Source: Alicyclobacillus shizuokensis NBRC 103103 (GTDB lineage Bacteria; Bacillota; Bacilli; Alicyclobacillales; Alicyclobacillaceae). Taken from it: DNA of 64,000 bases. Both the position numbers and the translations under genes were made by a program. Under the pieces are notes generated by a model that ran no database searches, was not told the DNA's origin, and saw only the letters and a list, made by a program, of their open reading frames with translations. Location of the stretch: contig NZ_BCQV01000005.1 in the NCBI RefSeq assembly GCF_001552255.1, positions 53,564 to 117,563 of the forward strand, read 5' to 3'. Numbering within the stretch: position 1 is the first letter of the stretch; every line of letters starts with the position of its first letter. Below, piece after piece: positions 1-7,122 of the stretch.

Positions 1-3
1 CAT
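1..3 (-). CDS. Start codon of a gene running off the left edge
   Basis: The first three bases read ATG on the minus strand, preceded by an AGAGAGGG ribosome-binding site five bases away. A good promoter (99-128) lies about 95 bases upstream. Nothing of the protein is visible, so no product can be named. In Bacillus a PerM-like gene lies near alaS, but I see no T-box here to support alaS. Confidence 0.35.
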
Positions 4-98
4 GAGCGCCCTCTCTGCGCTGCCCGCAACCCGGCCTACTTGGGTCCTTCATCGCTTGTGCCGATAGACGTATCCGTGATCACGGTAATTTCTGCCCT

Positions 99-128
99 AT
101 TTTACACACTGGGAAAAGAACTTGTCAA
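99..128 (-). promoter_or_regulatory. SigA-type promoter with downstream palindrome
   Basis: On the minus strand TTGACA (123-128) is followed after 18 bases by TAAAAT (99-104). It lies just past the stop of the 101-aa membrane protein and points at the ATG at the left edge. A 12-bp perfect palindrome, CCGTGATCACGG (74-85), sits about 15 bases past the expected transcription start and could be an operator. Confidence 0.5.
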
Positions 129-145
129 ACAGACGGCCATCCGCC

Positions 146-451
146 TCACACCGGCTGGCCGCCGAGCCAGCTGAGCAGGCTGACCAGCGCCTGGCAGCCG
201 GGCGCCAGAGCAAACAGGACGCACAGGGTGGCGGTGCGCAGATGCTGCTGTGGAAAGCGGATGAGCAGGACAAATCCGTACACGCCGAGAACCAGGCCGA
301 GCGCCGCCAACGCCTCGTAGACCGGCATCCACCCGCCGGGCATGGCGTGAAGGGCCCGCCAGATGGCCATGGCCACAAACAGCATACCGTCCGCCAACGC
401 AACCAGCGTAATTGCCCTGTGCATCGACTCGCCCCACTTTCCCGCGCTCAT
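146..451 (-). CDS. Small membrane protein, unknown function
   Basis: A 101-residue hydrophobic protein with about three predicted membrane segments: near residues 12-30, 42-65 and 75-95. The ATG is preceded by a GGTGAGG-like ribosome site; a second ATG ten codons in is possible. It ends just before the promoter at 99-128 and lies downstream of the PerM-type transporter gene on the same strand, about 118 bases away. I do not recognise a family. The hydrophobic pattern and consistent codon use favour a real gene over the reading frames opposite. Confidence 0.55.
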   Translation of the reverse strand: MSAGKWGESMHRAITLVALADGMLFVAMAIWRALHAMPGGWMPVYEALAALGLVLGVYGFVLLIRFPQQHLRTATLCVLFALAPGCQALVSLLSWLGGQPV

Positions 452-568
452 GCTCCGGCCTCACCTGTCCATCCCAGCGACAGGCGCGCCGCGCTGCCCG
501 ACCTATCGCAGCCCTGCAGAGTCACGCCCATTTTGCCACGGGCGGGCACCGCGTGTCCAGGAAACGTC

Positions 569-1630
569 CTATTCGGCGCGGTGGCGGTAGGCACGGATCT
601 GCTGCCAGGCGACCTTGATCACGGCCACCAGCGGCACCGCCGCAATCAGGCCGAGCATGCCGCCCACCTCACCGCCGATGAGAATGGCCGCCACAATCAG
701 CATCGGGTGCAGATCCAAGGTGCGCCCCATGATTTGGGGGGAAATCAGGTTGCCCTCCAACTGCTGCACCACCGCGTTGACAATCATCACCTTCAAGGCC
801 ATCTGAGGACTGATGGCAAATGCCAACAGTACGGCGGGGGTCGCGCCCAAGAAGGGGCCGATGTACGGCACCAGGTCCATCAGGGCCATCAGCAGGGCCA
901 ACAGCAAAGCATACGGCATGTGGACAATCAAAAGCCCCGCGTAGGTCAGAACCCCGACCACCAGCATCACCAACAGTTGGCCGCGCACATAGCGCCCTAG
1001 GGTGGTGTCGATGCCGGCGAGAATGTGTCGCACCTCGTCACGGTGCCGGGCTGGGCACAGCCGCACCATGGCGCGCCCAATGGCCCGAGCGTCCTTGAGC
1101 ATGTAAAACACCAAAAACGGGACGGTGAACGCCACGAACACGGCGTTCAGCGTACCACTCAGCCCGGAGATCAGCCGGCTGGCCCAGCTGCTGACCCGCT
1201 CCTCCAGGCGGCCGGTCGCCGCTTCCACCGATTTGCGCAGCGCGTCCGGCAGGTAGCGCGTGTGCGCAGACACGTTGTCGAGCCAGCTGTCGACGCGCTG
1301 GGCCAGGGTGGGGAGATGCACAATCAGTTGATTGAGTTGCTGCGACACTAGCGGAATGCAGTTGACCACAATCACCGCCAGGAGGAGGATGAAAGAGATG
1401 TAAATCAGGGCAATCGCGGCGGCTCGCGGCACTCTCCGCCGGGCCAGGAGTTCGACAATCGGCTGCAGGATGTAGGAAATGATGAGTGCGGCCAGAAACG
1501 GAATCAGGACCACCTTGATGACGTCCCAAATATCCCCAAAGAAGGCGCGCAACTGGCCAATCAAATACAGGCAGAGCAAGGTGACAAAGACGGCGGTCAC
1601 GAAGCGCAGGTAGCGATCGCTGACGTTCAA
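569..1630 (-). CDS. AI-2E/PerM family membrane transporter
   Basis: A 353-residue polytopic protein of the AI-2E transporter (UPF0118/PerM) family. It shows N-terminal membrane helices (about 10-80), a soluble amphipathic middle (about 95-150), and a C-terminal helix bundle with the family-typical segment DLVPYIGPFLG and a later QQLEGNLISPQIMG. Members have been linked to autoinducer or small-molecule export and to Na+/H+ antiport; the substrate here is unknown. The start is TTG, preceded by a GGGGGATGAGG ribosome site. The Bacillus orthologue lies in the same iscS/alaS neighbourhood, which fits the local gene order. Confidence 0.88.
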   Translation of the reverse strand: MNVSDRYLRFVTAVFVTLLCLYLIGQLRAFFGDIWDVIKVVLIPFLAALIISYILQPIVELLARRRVPRAAAIALIYISFILLLAVIVVNCIPLVSQQLNQLIVHLPTLAQRVDSWLDNVSAHTRYLPDALRKSVEAATGRLEERVSSWASRLISGLSGTLNAVFVAFTVPFLVFYMLKDARAIGRAMVRLCPARHRDEVRHILAGIDTTLGRYVRGQLLVMLVVGVLTYAGLLIVHMPYALLLALLMALMDLVPYIGPFLGATPAVLLAFAISPQMALKVMIVNAVVQQLEGNLISPQIMGRTLDLHPMLIVAAILIGGEVGGMLGLIAAVPLVAVIKVAWQQIRAYRHRAE

Positions 1631-1750
1631 GCCTCATCCCCCCTGCCAGCCCAGCGAACAAGCTCTCTCTCCCAGTATATGCATGCTGCTCCACCTTCCA
1701 TTCCGAGACTGTGGACGATTCCCACGGCGGGTGCGCCAGGCCCGGTCGGC

Positions 1751-1780
1751 TTGTTCACAACCGCTCTAATTTCGTATACT
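1751..1780 (+). promoter_or_regulatory. Promoter of the crcB pair
   Basis: TTGTTC (1751-1756) and TATACT (1775-1780) are separated by 18 bases, 46 bases upstream of the first crcB start. The short leader leaves little room for a fluoride riboswitch, and I could not find the conserved core of that motif. Confidence 0.5.
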
Positions 1781-1825
1781 CAAGCTACGCTCCGGGCGTA
1801 GGCCTGGACGGAAAGGGGGCTGTTC

Positions 1826-2230
1826 ATGCCGTACTTGGCGGTCGCTCTGGGAGGGGGCATCGGCGCCTGTCTGCGCTACCTGATCAGCGAATGGGTCGGT
1901 ACGGTGCACGGCTTCCCGGCGGCGACCTTGGGCATCAATCTGGCAGGCAGTTTTTTTCTGGCGTGGTTTTACACCATCACACTGGAACGCGTCGCCATCC
2001 ATCCGCACCTGCGGCTGGGCATTGGCACCGGGCTGGTCGGGGCGTTCACGACCTTCTCCACGTTCACCAGCGAGGTGTGGTCGCTCCTGGCCGCGCACGC
2101 CTATCTATGGGCGCTACTGTACGTGCTCCTGTCCTTTGTCGGCGGGCTCGCGCTTGCGGCGCTAGGTTTTTTCCTAGCCCATTGGCAAAACCGACTCAAC
2201 CTGACGGATGATGTGAGCGAGGAGGCGTAA
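1826..2230 (+). CDS. crcB: Fluoride channel CrcB/Fluc, subunit 1
   Basis: A 134-residue four-helix membrane protein of the Fluc family, which lets fluoride leak out of the cytoplasm as a dual-topology dimer. It has the family signatures GGGIGACLRYL near the N-terminus, INLAGSFFLAW, and GAFTTFSTF around residue 75, which carries the pore Phe/Thr residues. The ribosome site AAAGGGGG lies six bases before ATG. The second crcB begins two bases after its stop. Paired genes usually encode an obligate heterodimer of opposite topology, which is the likely arrangement here. Confidence 0.93.
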   Translation: MPYLAVALGGGIGACLRYLISEWVGTVHGFPAATLGINLAGSFFLAWFYTITLERVAIHPHLRLGIGTGLVGAFTTFSTFTSEVWSLLAAHAYLWALLYVLLSFVGGLALAALGFFLAHWQNRLNLTDDVSEEA

Positions 2231-2232
2231 GG

Positions 2233-2625
2233 ATGCCATTTCTCTGGGTGGGTATCGGCGGCGTCGTCGGTGCCCTGCTGCGCTACCAACTGTCGCGCTG
2301 GGTGTCGGAACGACTGGTGGTGTCCTTTCCGTTGGCAACGCTCGTCATCAACGTTAGTGGTTCGTTTTTATTGGGGTGGCTGACACGCTGGCTGGGAGTC
2401 TGGCTGCCCAGTGGGCTTGCGCCCACTGCCATGCTGTTGCTCGGAACTGGACTGTGCGGGGCGTACACGACCTTCTCCACGTTCTGCTACGAATCGGTCA
2501 TCCTGCTGCGCGAACGGCGCCTGCAGACGGCCGCCGTCTATATCCTGACATCCCTGGTGATCGGCCTGGCCGCTTCAGCCATAGGACTGTACGGGCTGCC
2601 GGCGGGCAGCGAATCCACCCATTGA
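2233..2625 (+). CDS. crcB: Fluoride channel CrcB/Fluc, subunit 2
   Basis: A 130-residue paralogue of the preceding gene. It has GGVVGALLRYQLSRW at the N-terminus, INVSGSFLLGW, and GAYTTFSTFCYES near residue 77. Its GAGGAGG ribosome site lies inside the end of the first crcB, so translation is probably coupled. The two proteins differ in their charged loops, as expected if they insert in opposite directions and pair as a heterodimer. The gene ends at a terminator shared with the converging zinc-ribbon gene. Confidence 0.93.
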   Translation: MPFLWVGIGGVVGALLRYQLSRWVSERLVVSFPLATLVINVSGSFLLGWLTRWLGVWLPSGLAPTAMLLLGTGLCGAYTTFSTFCYESVILLRERRLQTAAVYILTSLVIGLAASAIGLYGLPAGSESTH

Positions 2626-2627
2626 AA

Positions 2628-2658
2628 AAGGGCGCACGAGGGATTCCCGTACGCCCTT
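2628..2658 (-). terminator. Intrinsic terminator, minus strand
   Basis: An 11-bp stem with one mismatch (arms AAGGGCG and CGCCCTT at the base) is followed on the minus strand by five T. It lies 22 bases after the zinc-ribbon gene. It may also stop crcB transcripts from the other side, where no T run follows. Confidence 0.7.
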
Positions 2659-2680
2659 GTCAATGGGTGTCCGATGGCAC

Positions 2681-2875
2681 CTACACGGCCTCTGAACCCA
2701 AGCCCAGCGAAGGCCCTTCCAGCTGGTCCACGGCCACCAACGACCCATCTTCCGCCACCTCGTAAACCCTCACTTCTTCACCGGCGACGTTGAACTCCAT
2801 GAAACAACCCCAGCAGTAATACTGATTGGCACCAATCCTTCCGACATCCCGACAGTTACAATGTGGACACCTCAT
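2681..2875 (-). CDS. Small zinc-ribbon protein
   Basis: A 64-residue protein with two CxxC knuckles (Cys3/Cys6 and Cys21/Cys24), giving a rubredoxin-like zinc ribbon, followed by an acidic tail. The ATG has an AGGGGAC ribosome site six bases upstream, and a terminator follows closely. Its function is unknown; such small ribbons often bind zinc structurally. It occupies the place downstream of iscS where many Firmicutes carry mnmA. Confidence 0.75.
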   Translation of the reverse strand: MRCPHCNCRDVGRIGANQYYCWGCFMEFNVAGEEVRVYEVAEDGSLVAVDQLEGPSLGLGSEAV

Positions 2876-3132
2876 GGTTCCGTCCCCTTTACCGAGAATC
2901 CTAATATTATCTTATCCACTTGCACCAGCCGGCAAACGGACGAGGAGTCAGAAAGAGAGCATTCTCTTTCAGAAAACTTATACAGATGAATATTTCGTAT
3001 GCAGAAACATATGCATAGGAAAATCTATTGATATGGTAAACCATCTCCCCCACTGTTGCAATGCAGGAATTGGTACAGTCACGGCAACCTCCAAGCGTGG
3101 CAAGGGAAAACACCCTTCTCTGAGAAATACAA
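2876..3132. other. AT-rich intergenic region
   Basis: About 257 bases between iscS and the zinc-ribbon gene, clearly more AT-rich than its surroundings. A weak 7-bp hairpin (GAAAGAG at 2951-2957 with CTCTTTC at 2964-2970) could end iscS transcripts. The promoter of the zinc-ribbon gene must also lie here, but I could not place it with confidence. No convincing open frame. Confidence 0.4.
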
Positions 3133-4269
3133 TCAGACGGTTTCTCGAAGCTCCGAGACCACTCGAGCCACGATCTGCGCCGCCCTTCGCACATCCTCTT
3201 CCCTGGTGTCCTCCGAAAAACTGAAGCGCACGGCTGATGCCACCCGCTCCTGCGGCAGCCCGCACGCCCGAAGGACGTGACTGGGCTCCAGACTGCCCGC
3301 AGAGCAAGCCGCTCCAGCGGACGCGGCGACCCCTTCAAGATCCAGGCGCATCAACAGGGTGTCATTGCGAACACCGGAAAAACTCACGTTGACGATGGCC
3401 GGCGAGGCGTCGGGCGGACTGTTCACCCACACCCCAGGTATGCCTTCCAGCGCGCCCAGGAACTGCTGACGCAGACGCGCGAGGAGACGGAGGCGCTGCT
3501 CCCGCGCCCCATCCAGGCGTTTGGCAGCCGCTCCGAAACCGGCGATGCCGGCCACGTTTTCCGTGCCCGCCCGCCGATCCCGCTCCTGGGCCCCGCCGCG
3601 CAGCACGGGCGTCCACCGCGCCCCCTGACGAATGTACAGCAGCCCGACTCCCTGTGGCCCGTGCACCTTGTGTGCGGAAAAGCTGGCCAAATCCACGCCC
3701 AACAGGTCCGGTCCCAGGTCCACGACCCCCAGCGCCTGCACCATGTCCGAGTGAACCACCACCTGCGGCATCCGGGCACGCACCAGGCGCGCCACCTCAC
3801 GCACCGGCTGCAGCGTGCCAAGCTCGTTGTTGACGGCCATCAGCGAAACCACGCGCGTATCCGGTTCCAGCGCGGACAGCAGTTCATCCACCTGCACGCG
3901 GCCGGTGCGGTCCACGCCGACCTTCACCACGCGGGCTCCCAAGCCCTCTAACCACTCACACGTGTGCAGAACCGCATGGTGTTCCACGGCCGACACCACC
4001 ACGCTGCCGCGGCCTCCCGCCGCCAAGAACGCTCCCACCAGGGCAGCCTGCACTGATTCGGTGCCACCGCTGGTGAACACCAACTCCCTGGCCTCACAGC
4101 CCAGCAACTTAGCCAGTTCGGAGCGCGCCTGGTCAACCGCCTCGCGCATGCGCCGCCCGCCCTGGTGCAGGCTGGACGGATTACCAGGGGGGGCGGTCAG
4201 CCACTGCTGTACCGTCTCCACCACCTCCGGATAGGGCTTGGTTGTGGCCGCATTGTCGAGATAAATCAC
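3133..4269 (-). CDS. iscS: Cysteine desulfurase (IscS/NifS family)
   Basis: A 378-residue PLP enzyme that removes sulfur from cysteine for tRNA thiolation or Fe-S assembly. Visible residues are the N-terminal YLDNAATT, His97/98, the PLP lysine in SAHK (Lys201), the RAGTEN motif, and the catalytic loop Cys322 in AACSAGS. The start is GTG, preceded by AGGGGGTGAG. It lies downstream of cymR, as in Bacillus, where the partner enzyme is the tRNA 2-thiouridylase MnmA. No mnmA follows here, so the acceptor must be encoded elsewhere. A strong hairpin separates it from cymR. Confidence 0.93.
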   Translation of the reverse strand: MIYLDNAATTKPYPEVVETVQQWLTAPPGNPSSLHQGGRRMREAVDQARSELAKLLGCEARELVFTSGGTESVQAALVGAFLAAGGRGSVVVSAVEHHAVLHTCEWLEGLGARVVKVGVDRTGRVQVDELLSALEPDTRVVSLMAVNNELGTLQPVREVARLVRARMPQVVVHSDMVQALGVVDLGPDLLGVDLASFSAHKVHGPQGVGLLYIRQGARWTPVLRGGAQERDRRAGTENVAGIAGFGAAAKRLDGAREQRLRLLARLRQQFLGALEGIPGVWVNSPPDASPAIVNVSFSGVRNDTLLMRLDLEGVAASAGAACSAGSLEPSHVLRACGLPQERVASAVRFSFSEDTREEDVRRAAQIVARVVSELRETV

Positions 4270-4300
4270 AAACTCACCCCCTGTCTTGCACAGACGAGAA

Positions 4301-4343
4301 AGCCGCAGCCCCGGGGGTCACGTTCTGGAACCGGGGTGCGGCT
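4301..4343 (-). terminator. Hairpin between cymR and iscS, possible attenuator
   Basis: A 13-bp stem with one bulged base (arms 4301-4314 and 4331-4343) and a 16-base loop. On the minus strand it is followed by CTTTCTCGTC rather than a clean T run. It could reduce read-through from rarA-cymR into iscS or stabilise the upstream message. Confidence 0.4.
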
Positions 4344-4378
4344 CGCGCATACGACCGACGGGCGACCGGACGGACGAG

Positions 4379-4789
4379 TCAGATGTAGTACATGAAGGTC
4401 CCGTTGTATTTATCCTTCATGTTGACCAAGTCTTCCAGCGTCAACCCTTCCAACACGGACAGAATCGCCTGCCGCAGGCGTTCCCACAACTCATCAAAGC
4501 CGTCTTCGATGTCGTCGTCCACCAGCTCCAGCGGCCCTTCCAAGGTTAAAATGACATCCTTCACGGTGATCTCATTCTTGCCTTTGGCCAACACGTATCC
4601 GCCGTAGGCGCCGCGGATGCTGCGCACCAAACCGGCGTTGCGCAGGGGAGCAATCAGCTGTTCCAGGTAATGCTCGGAGAGCGACTGGCGCTCCGCAATC
4701 GATTTGACGGAAACCGGATTGTTCCCTTCGCTCGCGGCCAGGTCGACCATCAACATGAGACCGTAGCGTCCTTTTGTCGATATCTTCAT
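4379..4789 (-). CDS. cymR: Rrf2 family regulator, CymR type
   Basis: A 136-residue winged-helix repressor starting [11 protein letters not shown], the standard Rrf2 N-terminus. The recognition helix region is SLSEHYLEQLIAPLRNAGLV, followed by the wing GAYGGYVLAK. It contains no cysteine at all, so it cannot hold the [2Fe-2S] cluster of IscR. This fits CymR, which with CysK controls cysteine metabolism in Firmicutes. Its start overlaps the rarA stop by four bases, and iscS follows, so sulfur supply and this regulator are probably co-transcribed. Confidence 0.85.
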   Translation of the reverse strand: MKISTKGRYGLMLMVDLAASEGNNPVSVKSIAERQSLSEHYLEQLIAPLRNAGLVRSIRGAYGGYVLAKGKNEITVKDVILTLEGPLELVDDDIEDGFDELWERLRQAILSVLEGLTLEDLVNMKDKYNGTFMYYI

Positions 4790-6129
4790 CTCGTCACCCC
4801 CCGCCGGTCTGTTGGTTGACTGGCTCGTCCGTTCCCCGGCTGCTCAGGGGCCGGCGGACAAACCGCCTCGGCTTCGTAATACACCCGCGGCTCGACCCCC
4901 TCCGGCCAATAATTCTGCTCCACATACCGCTCTGGGTAATCATGCGGGTACTTGTAACCGACGCCGCTGCCCAAGCGCGCTGCACCCTTGTAGCCGGTTC
5001 CGCGCAAGTGGGCGGGCACGGTCAAGGGAATCCCGCTCCGCACATCCGCCAGGGCTTGGTTGATGCCACGATAGGCGTGGTTTGATTTGGGCGCCGTCGC
5101 CAAGTATGTGGTCACTTGGGCGAGCGGGATGCGCCCCTCGGGCATGCCAATCGCCTCCACGGCGTGCAGGGCCGCGACCGCCAGCGGCAGGGCATGCGGA
5201 TCGGCATTGCCGATGTCCTCGGAAGCCAGGATGATAAGCCGCCTGGCGATAAACCGCGGGTCCTCCCCGCCCTCAATCATTTTCGCCAACCAGAGCAAGG
5301 CCGCATTCGCGTCCGATCCGCGCACCGACTTGATGAAGGCGGAGATGGTGTCGTAGTGCTCGTCTCCATCGCGGTCGTAAAGGACGTGCCGCTGCTGAAT
5401 CACCGCCTGCACGTCGGCCAAGGTCACCTGCGTCCGCCCGTCAGGGGCCAGTGTCGACGACATGACCGCCATCTCCAGCGTGTTGAGTGCTCGCCGCGCG
5501 TCGCCGCCGGCGTAGCGGATGAGCGCGGCGCGCGCGTCCTCCGCCAGCGCGGCCTGGTAGCGGCCGAGCCCGCGTTCCTGATCCGCGAGGGCGCGCTCAA
5601 TTAACTCCTGCAGGTCGGACGCCGACAACGGACGCAGGCGGAAGACGTGCGATCGGCTCACCAACGCCGGGTTGACATGAATGTGCGGGTTCTCCGTTGT
5701 GGCGCCAATCAGCGTCAGAAGCCCCGCCTCCACGTGCGGCAAAAGCGCGTCCTGCTGGGCCTTGTTGAAACGGTGAATTTCGTCGATGAACAACAGTGTC
5801 CGACGGTGGTACATGGCCTGCTCGTCCTTGGCGGCCTGCACCACCTGGCGAATTTCCGCCACCCCGGCGGAGACCGCGTTCAGGCTCTCAAAACGCGCCT
5901 TGGTCTCGTTGGCGATAACCTGAGCCAGCGTGGTCTTGCCCGTGCCAGGCGGGCCGTACAACAGAACGGACACCAGCCGGCCGGATTCAATCGCACGCCG
6001 CAGCGTGCTGCCGGGCCCGACCAGGTGCGGCTGCCCGACCACCTCGTCAAACCGGCGCGGCCTCATGCGGTGCGCCAGGGGCGCGTTCTCCTGTTCTTCC
6101 TGTTGTGCCTGCCACGTGAACAAATCCAA
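4786..6129 (-). CDS. rarA: Replication-associated recombination protein RarA (MgsA)
   Basis: A 447-residue AAA+ ATPase related to clamp-loader subunits, acting at stalled replication forks. It has Walker [10 protein letters not shown] (residues 59-67), Walker [10 protein letters not shown] near 115, the sensor segment IGATTENP, and the C-terminal MgsA/RarA oligomerisation region. The start is TTG (reading MDLFTW, as in relatives) with only a weak AGGTCG ribosome site. The stop overlaps cymR. The last 30 residues are low-complexity and poorly conserved in appearance. Confidence 0.93.
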   Translation of the reverse strand: MDLFTWQAQQEEQENAPLAHRMRPRRFDEVVGQPHLVGPGSTLRRAIESGRLVSVLLYGPPGTGKTTLAQVIANETKARFESLNAVSAGVAEIRQVVQAAKDEQAMYHRRTLLFIDEIHRFNKAQQDALLPHVEAGLLTLIGATTENPHIHVNPALVSRSHVFRLRPLSASDLQELIERALADQERGLGRYQAALAEDARAALIRYAGGDARRALNTLEMAVMSSTLAPDGRTQVTLADVQAVIQQRHVLYDRDGDEHYDTISAFIKSVRGSDANAALLWLAKMIEGGEDPRFIARRLIILASEDIGNADPHALPLAVAALHAVEAIGMPEGRIPLAQVTTYLATAPKSNHAYRGINQALADVRSGIPLTVPAHLRGTGYKGAARLGSGVGYKYPHDYPERYVEQNYWPEGVEPRVYYEAEAVCPPAPEQPGNGRASQPTDRRGVTR

Positions 6130-6216
6130 TGCTATCGACCTGCCCGTATGCGTCGACCTGCATGATGCGGCCGCAGCCCAATCTCAATTTCCAAGTAAGC
6201 CACTCAACTTTAACCT

Positions 6217-6246
6217 ATTATAATCAGCCCAGCCCATGGCAGGCAA
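6217..6246 (-). promoter_or_regulatory. Probable rarA promoter
   Basis: On the minus strand TTGCCT (6241-6246) and a perfect TATAAT (6217-6222) are 18 bases apart, about 90 bases before the rarA start. The box sits in a short AT-rich patch between rarA and the DUF5654 gene. Confidence 0.45.
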
Positions 6247-6335
6247 CCTATGTACGCACACACCGAACTTCGGGCCATCGACTGCATAGACTGGTGTACA
6301 ACATAGCCTCGCCATTCCAGCCACTGTCCGCCCGA

Positions 6336-6707
6336 CTACGGGGCATCGGTCTCGAGCGCATCGGCGTCCGCGTGGCCCAACTTCGCCGCTTCTTGCTCCA
6401 TGCGCACGCGGCGCAACGCCTTCACAATGGCCTCCTCCAGCACTTCAGCCTGGGATGGTTCGCGCGTCTCTTCGCGACGCACGATGCGAGCCGCCAGGCG
6501 GCTGAGCGCGACGGTCACCCAAACCGCCAGCCCGGTGACCAGCACCGCGTACAACAGCGACCACAGCACGCTGGATTTCGGAAAATACTTGGCGATATAA
6601 TCCGTGATTAGGTTCTGAATCAAAGTATTCCAGGCCAATGCCGCGACCAAGCCAAAGGCGGAGGTCGCAAGGCTGACCATTTTGTCCATCAGTTCACGGT
6701 GAATCAT
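6336..6707 (-). CDS. DUF5654 family membrane protein
   Basis: A 123-residue protein with two membrane segments (about residues 14-34 and 48-72). The first carries the family signature AFGLVAALAWN followed by an amphipathic stretch. A charged, coiled-coil-prone C-terminal tail follows. I chose the internal ATG because GGAGGTGG lies just before it; the frame stays open for 37 more codons upstream with no ribosome site. Its function is unknown. It follows the candidate 6S RNA and its terminator on the same strand. Confidence 0.75.
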   Translation of the reverse strand: MIHRELMDKMVSLATSAFGLVAALAWNTLIQNLITDYIAKYFPKSSVLWSLLYAVLVTGLAVWVTVALSRLAARIVRREETREPSQAEVLEEAIVKALRRVRMEQEAAKLGHADADALETDAP

Positions 6708-6809
6708 GACCACCTCCATATCAATCTGCTGGTCCAGCATCGTACAGTATGGCCTATGCTCGTGCCCGCGCGCATCCGCGCTCAAATCGATGGACTTGCT
6801 TGGCAATTG

Positions 6810-6838
6810 AAAAGGCAACGCGTCATGTCCACGTTGCC
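6810..6838 (-). terminator. Intrinsic terminator after the candidate 6S RNA
   Basis: A 9-bp stem (GGCAACG pairing with CGTTGCC, plus a wobble and a GC pair) with a 7-base loop, followed on the minus strand by TTTTC. There is no coding region just upstream, so it marks the end of a non-coding transcript. Confidence 0.7.
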
Positions 6839-6849
6839 GCCTTTGCTAT

Positions 6850-7047
6850 GTATCGCGACGCGCCCCGCTCCTGCCGTGAAACCTGGAGTTTTGAACCTGC
6901 TCTCGCAGGTGGGTGTCCTGCTCCGTCGTGAGACAAGTCCTCGTTCCGAGGCAGGTGTTCACGAAAGAGACTCCGAACTCCCTCTCAATTGGGTGTTGGC
7001 TCAAAACGAAGAGGCTTGCACCAACAGCGCAGGGCGTCATCGGTTGT
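6850..7047 (-). ncRNA. ssrS: Candidate 6S RNA
   Basis: The 415 bases between aspS and the DUF5654 gene hold no protein but a complete small-RNA unit: promoter (7054-7082), a roughly 190-base body, and a terminator (6810-6838). The ends pair: GACGCCCTGC (7029-7038) matches 6857-6868 in a 10-bp stem with a 2-base bulge. Inside are hairpins on both arms, including a perfect 6-bp stem with a GAGA loop (6897-6912), which suits the 6S rod with a central bubble. 6S RNA binds sigma-A RNA polymerase. In Bacillus a 6S gene lies next to aspS, near rarA. The call rests on location, size and shape, not on sequence similarity. Confidence 0.6.
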
Positions 7048-7053
7048 GTGACT

Positions 7054-7082
7054 ATCGTATCACCTCGGGCCCGCCTCCGCAA
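7054..7082 (-). promoter_or_regulatory. Promoter of the candidate 6S RNA
   Basis: On the minus strand TTGCGG (7077-7082) and TACGAT (7054-7059) lie 17 bases apart. This predicts a start near 7047, which puts the 5' end just outside the closing stem of the RNA. Confidence 0.45.
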
Positions 7083-7122
7083 GTACGGTCAGACGCCACA
7101 CATTCTGGATTCGTTCCCGCTT

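Noticed and set aside
1781..1825. Fluoride riboswitch before crcB
   Set aside because: The leader is too short, and I could not find the conserved core of the motif.
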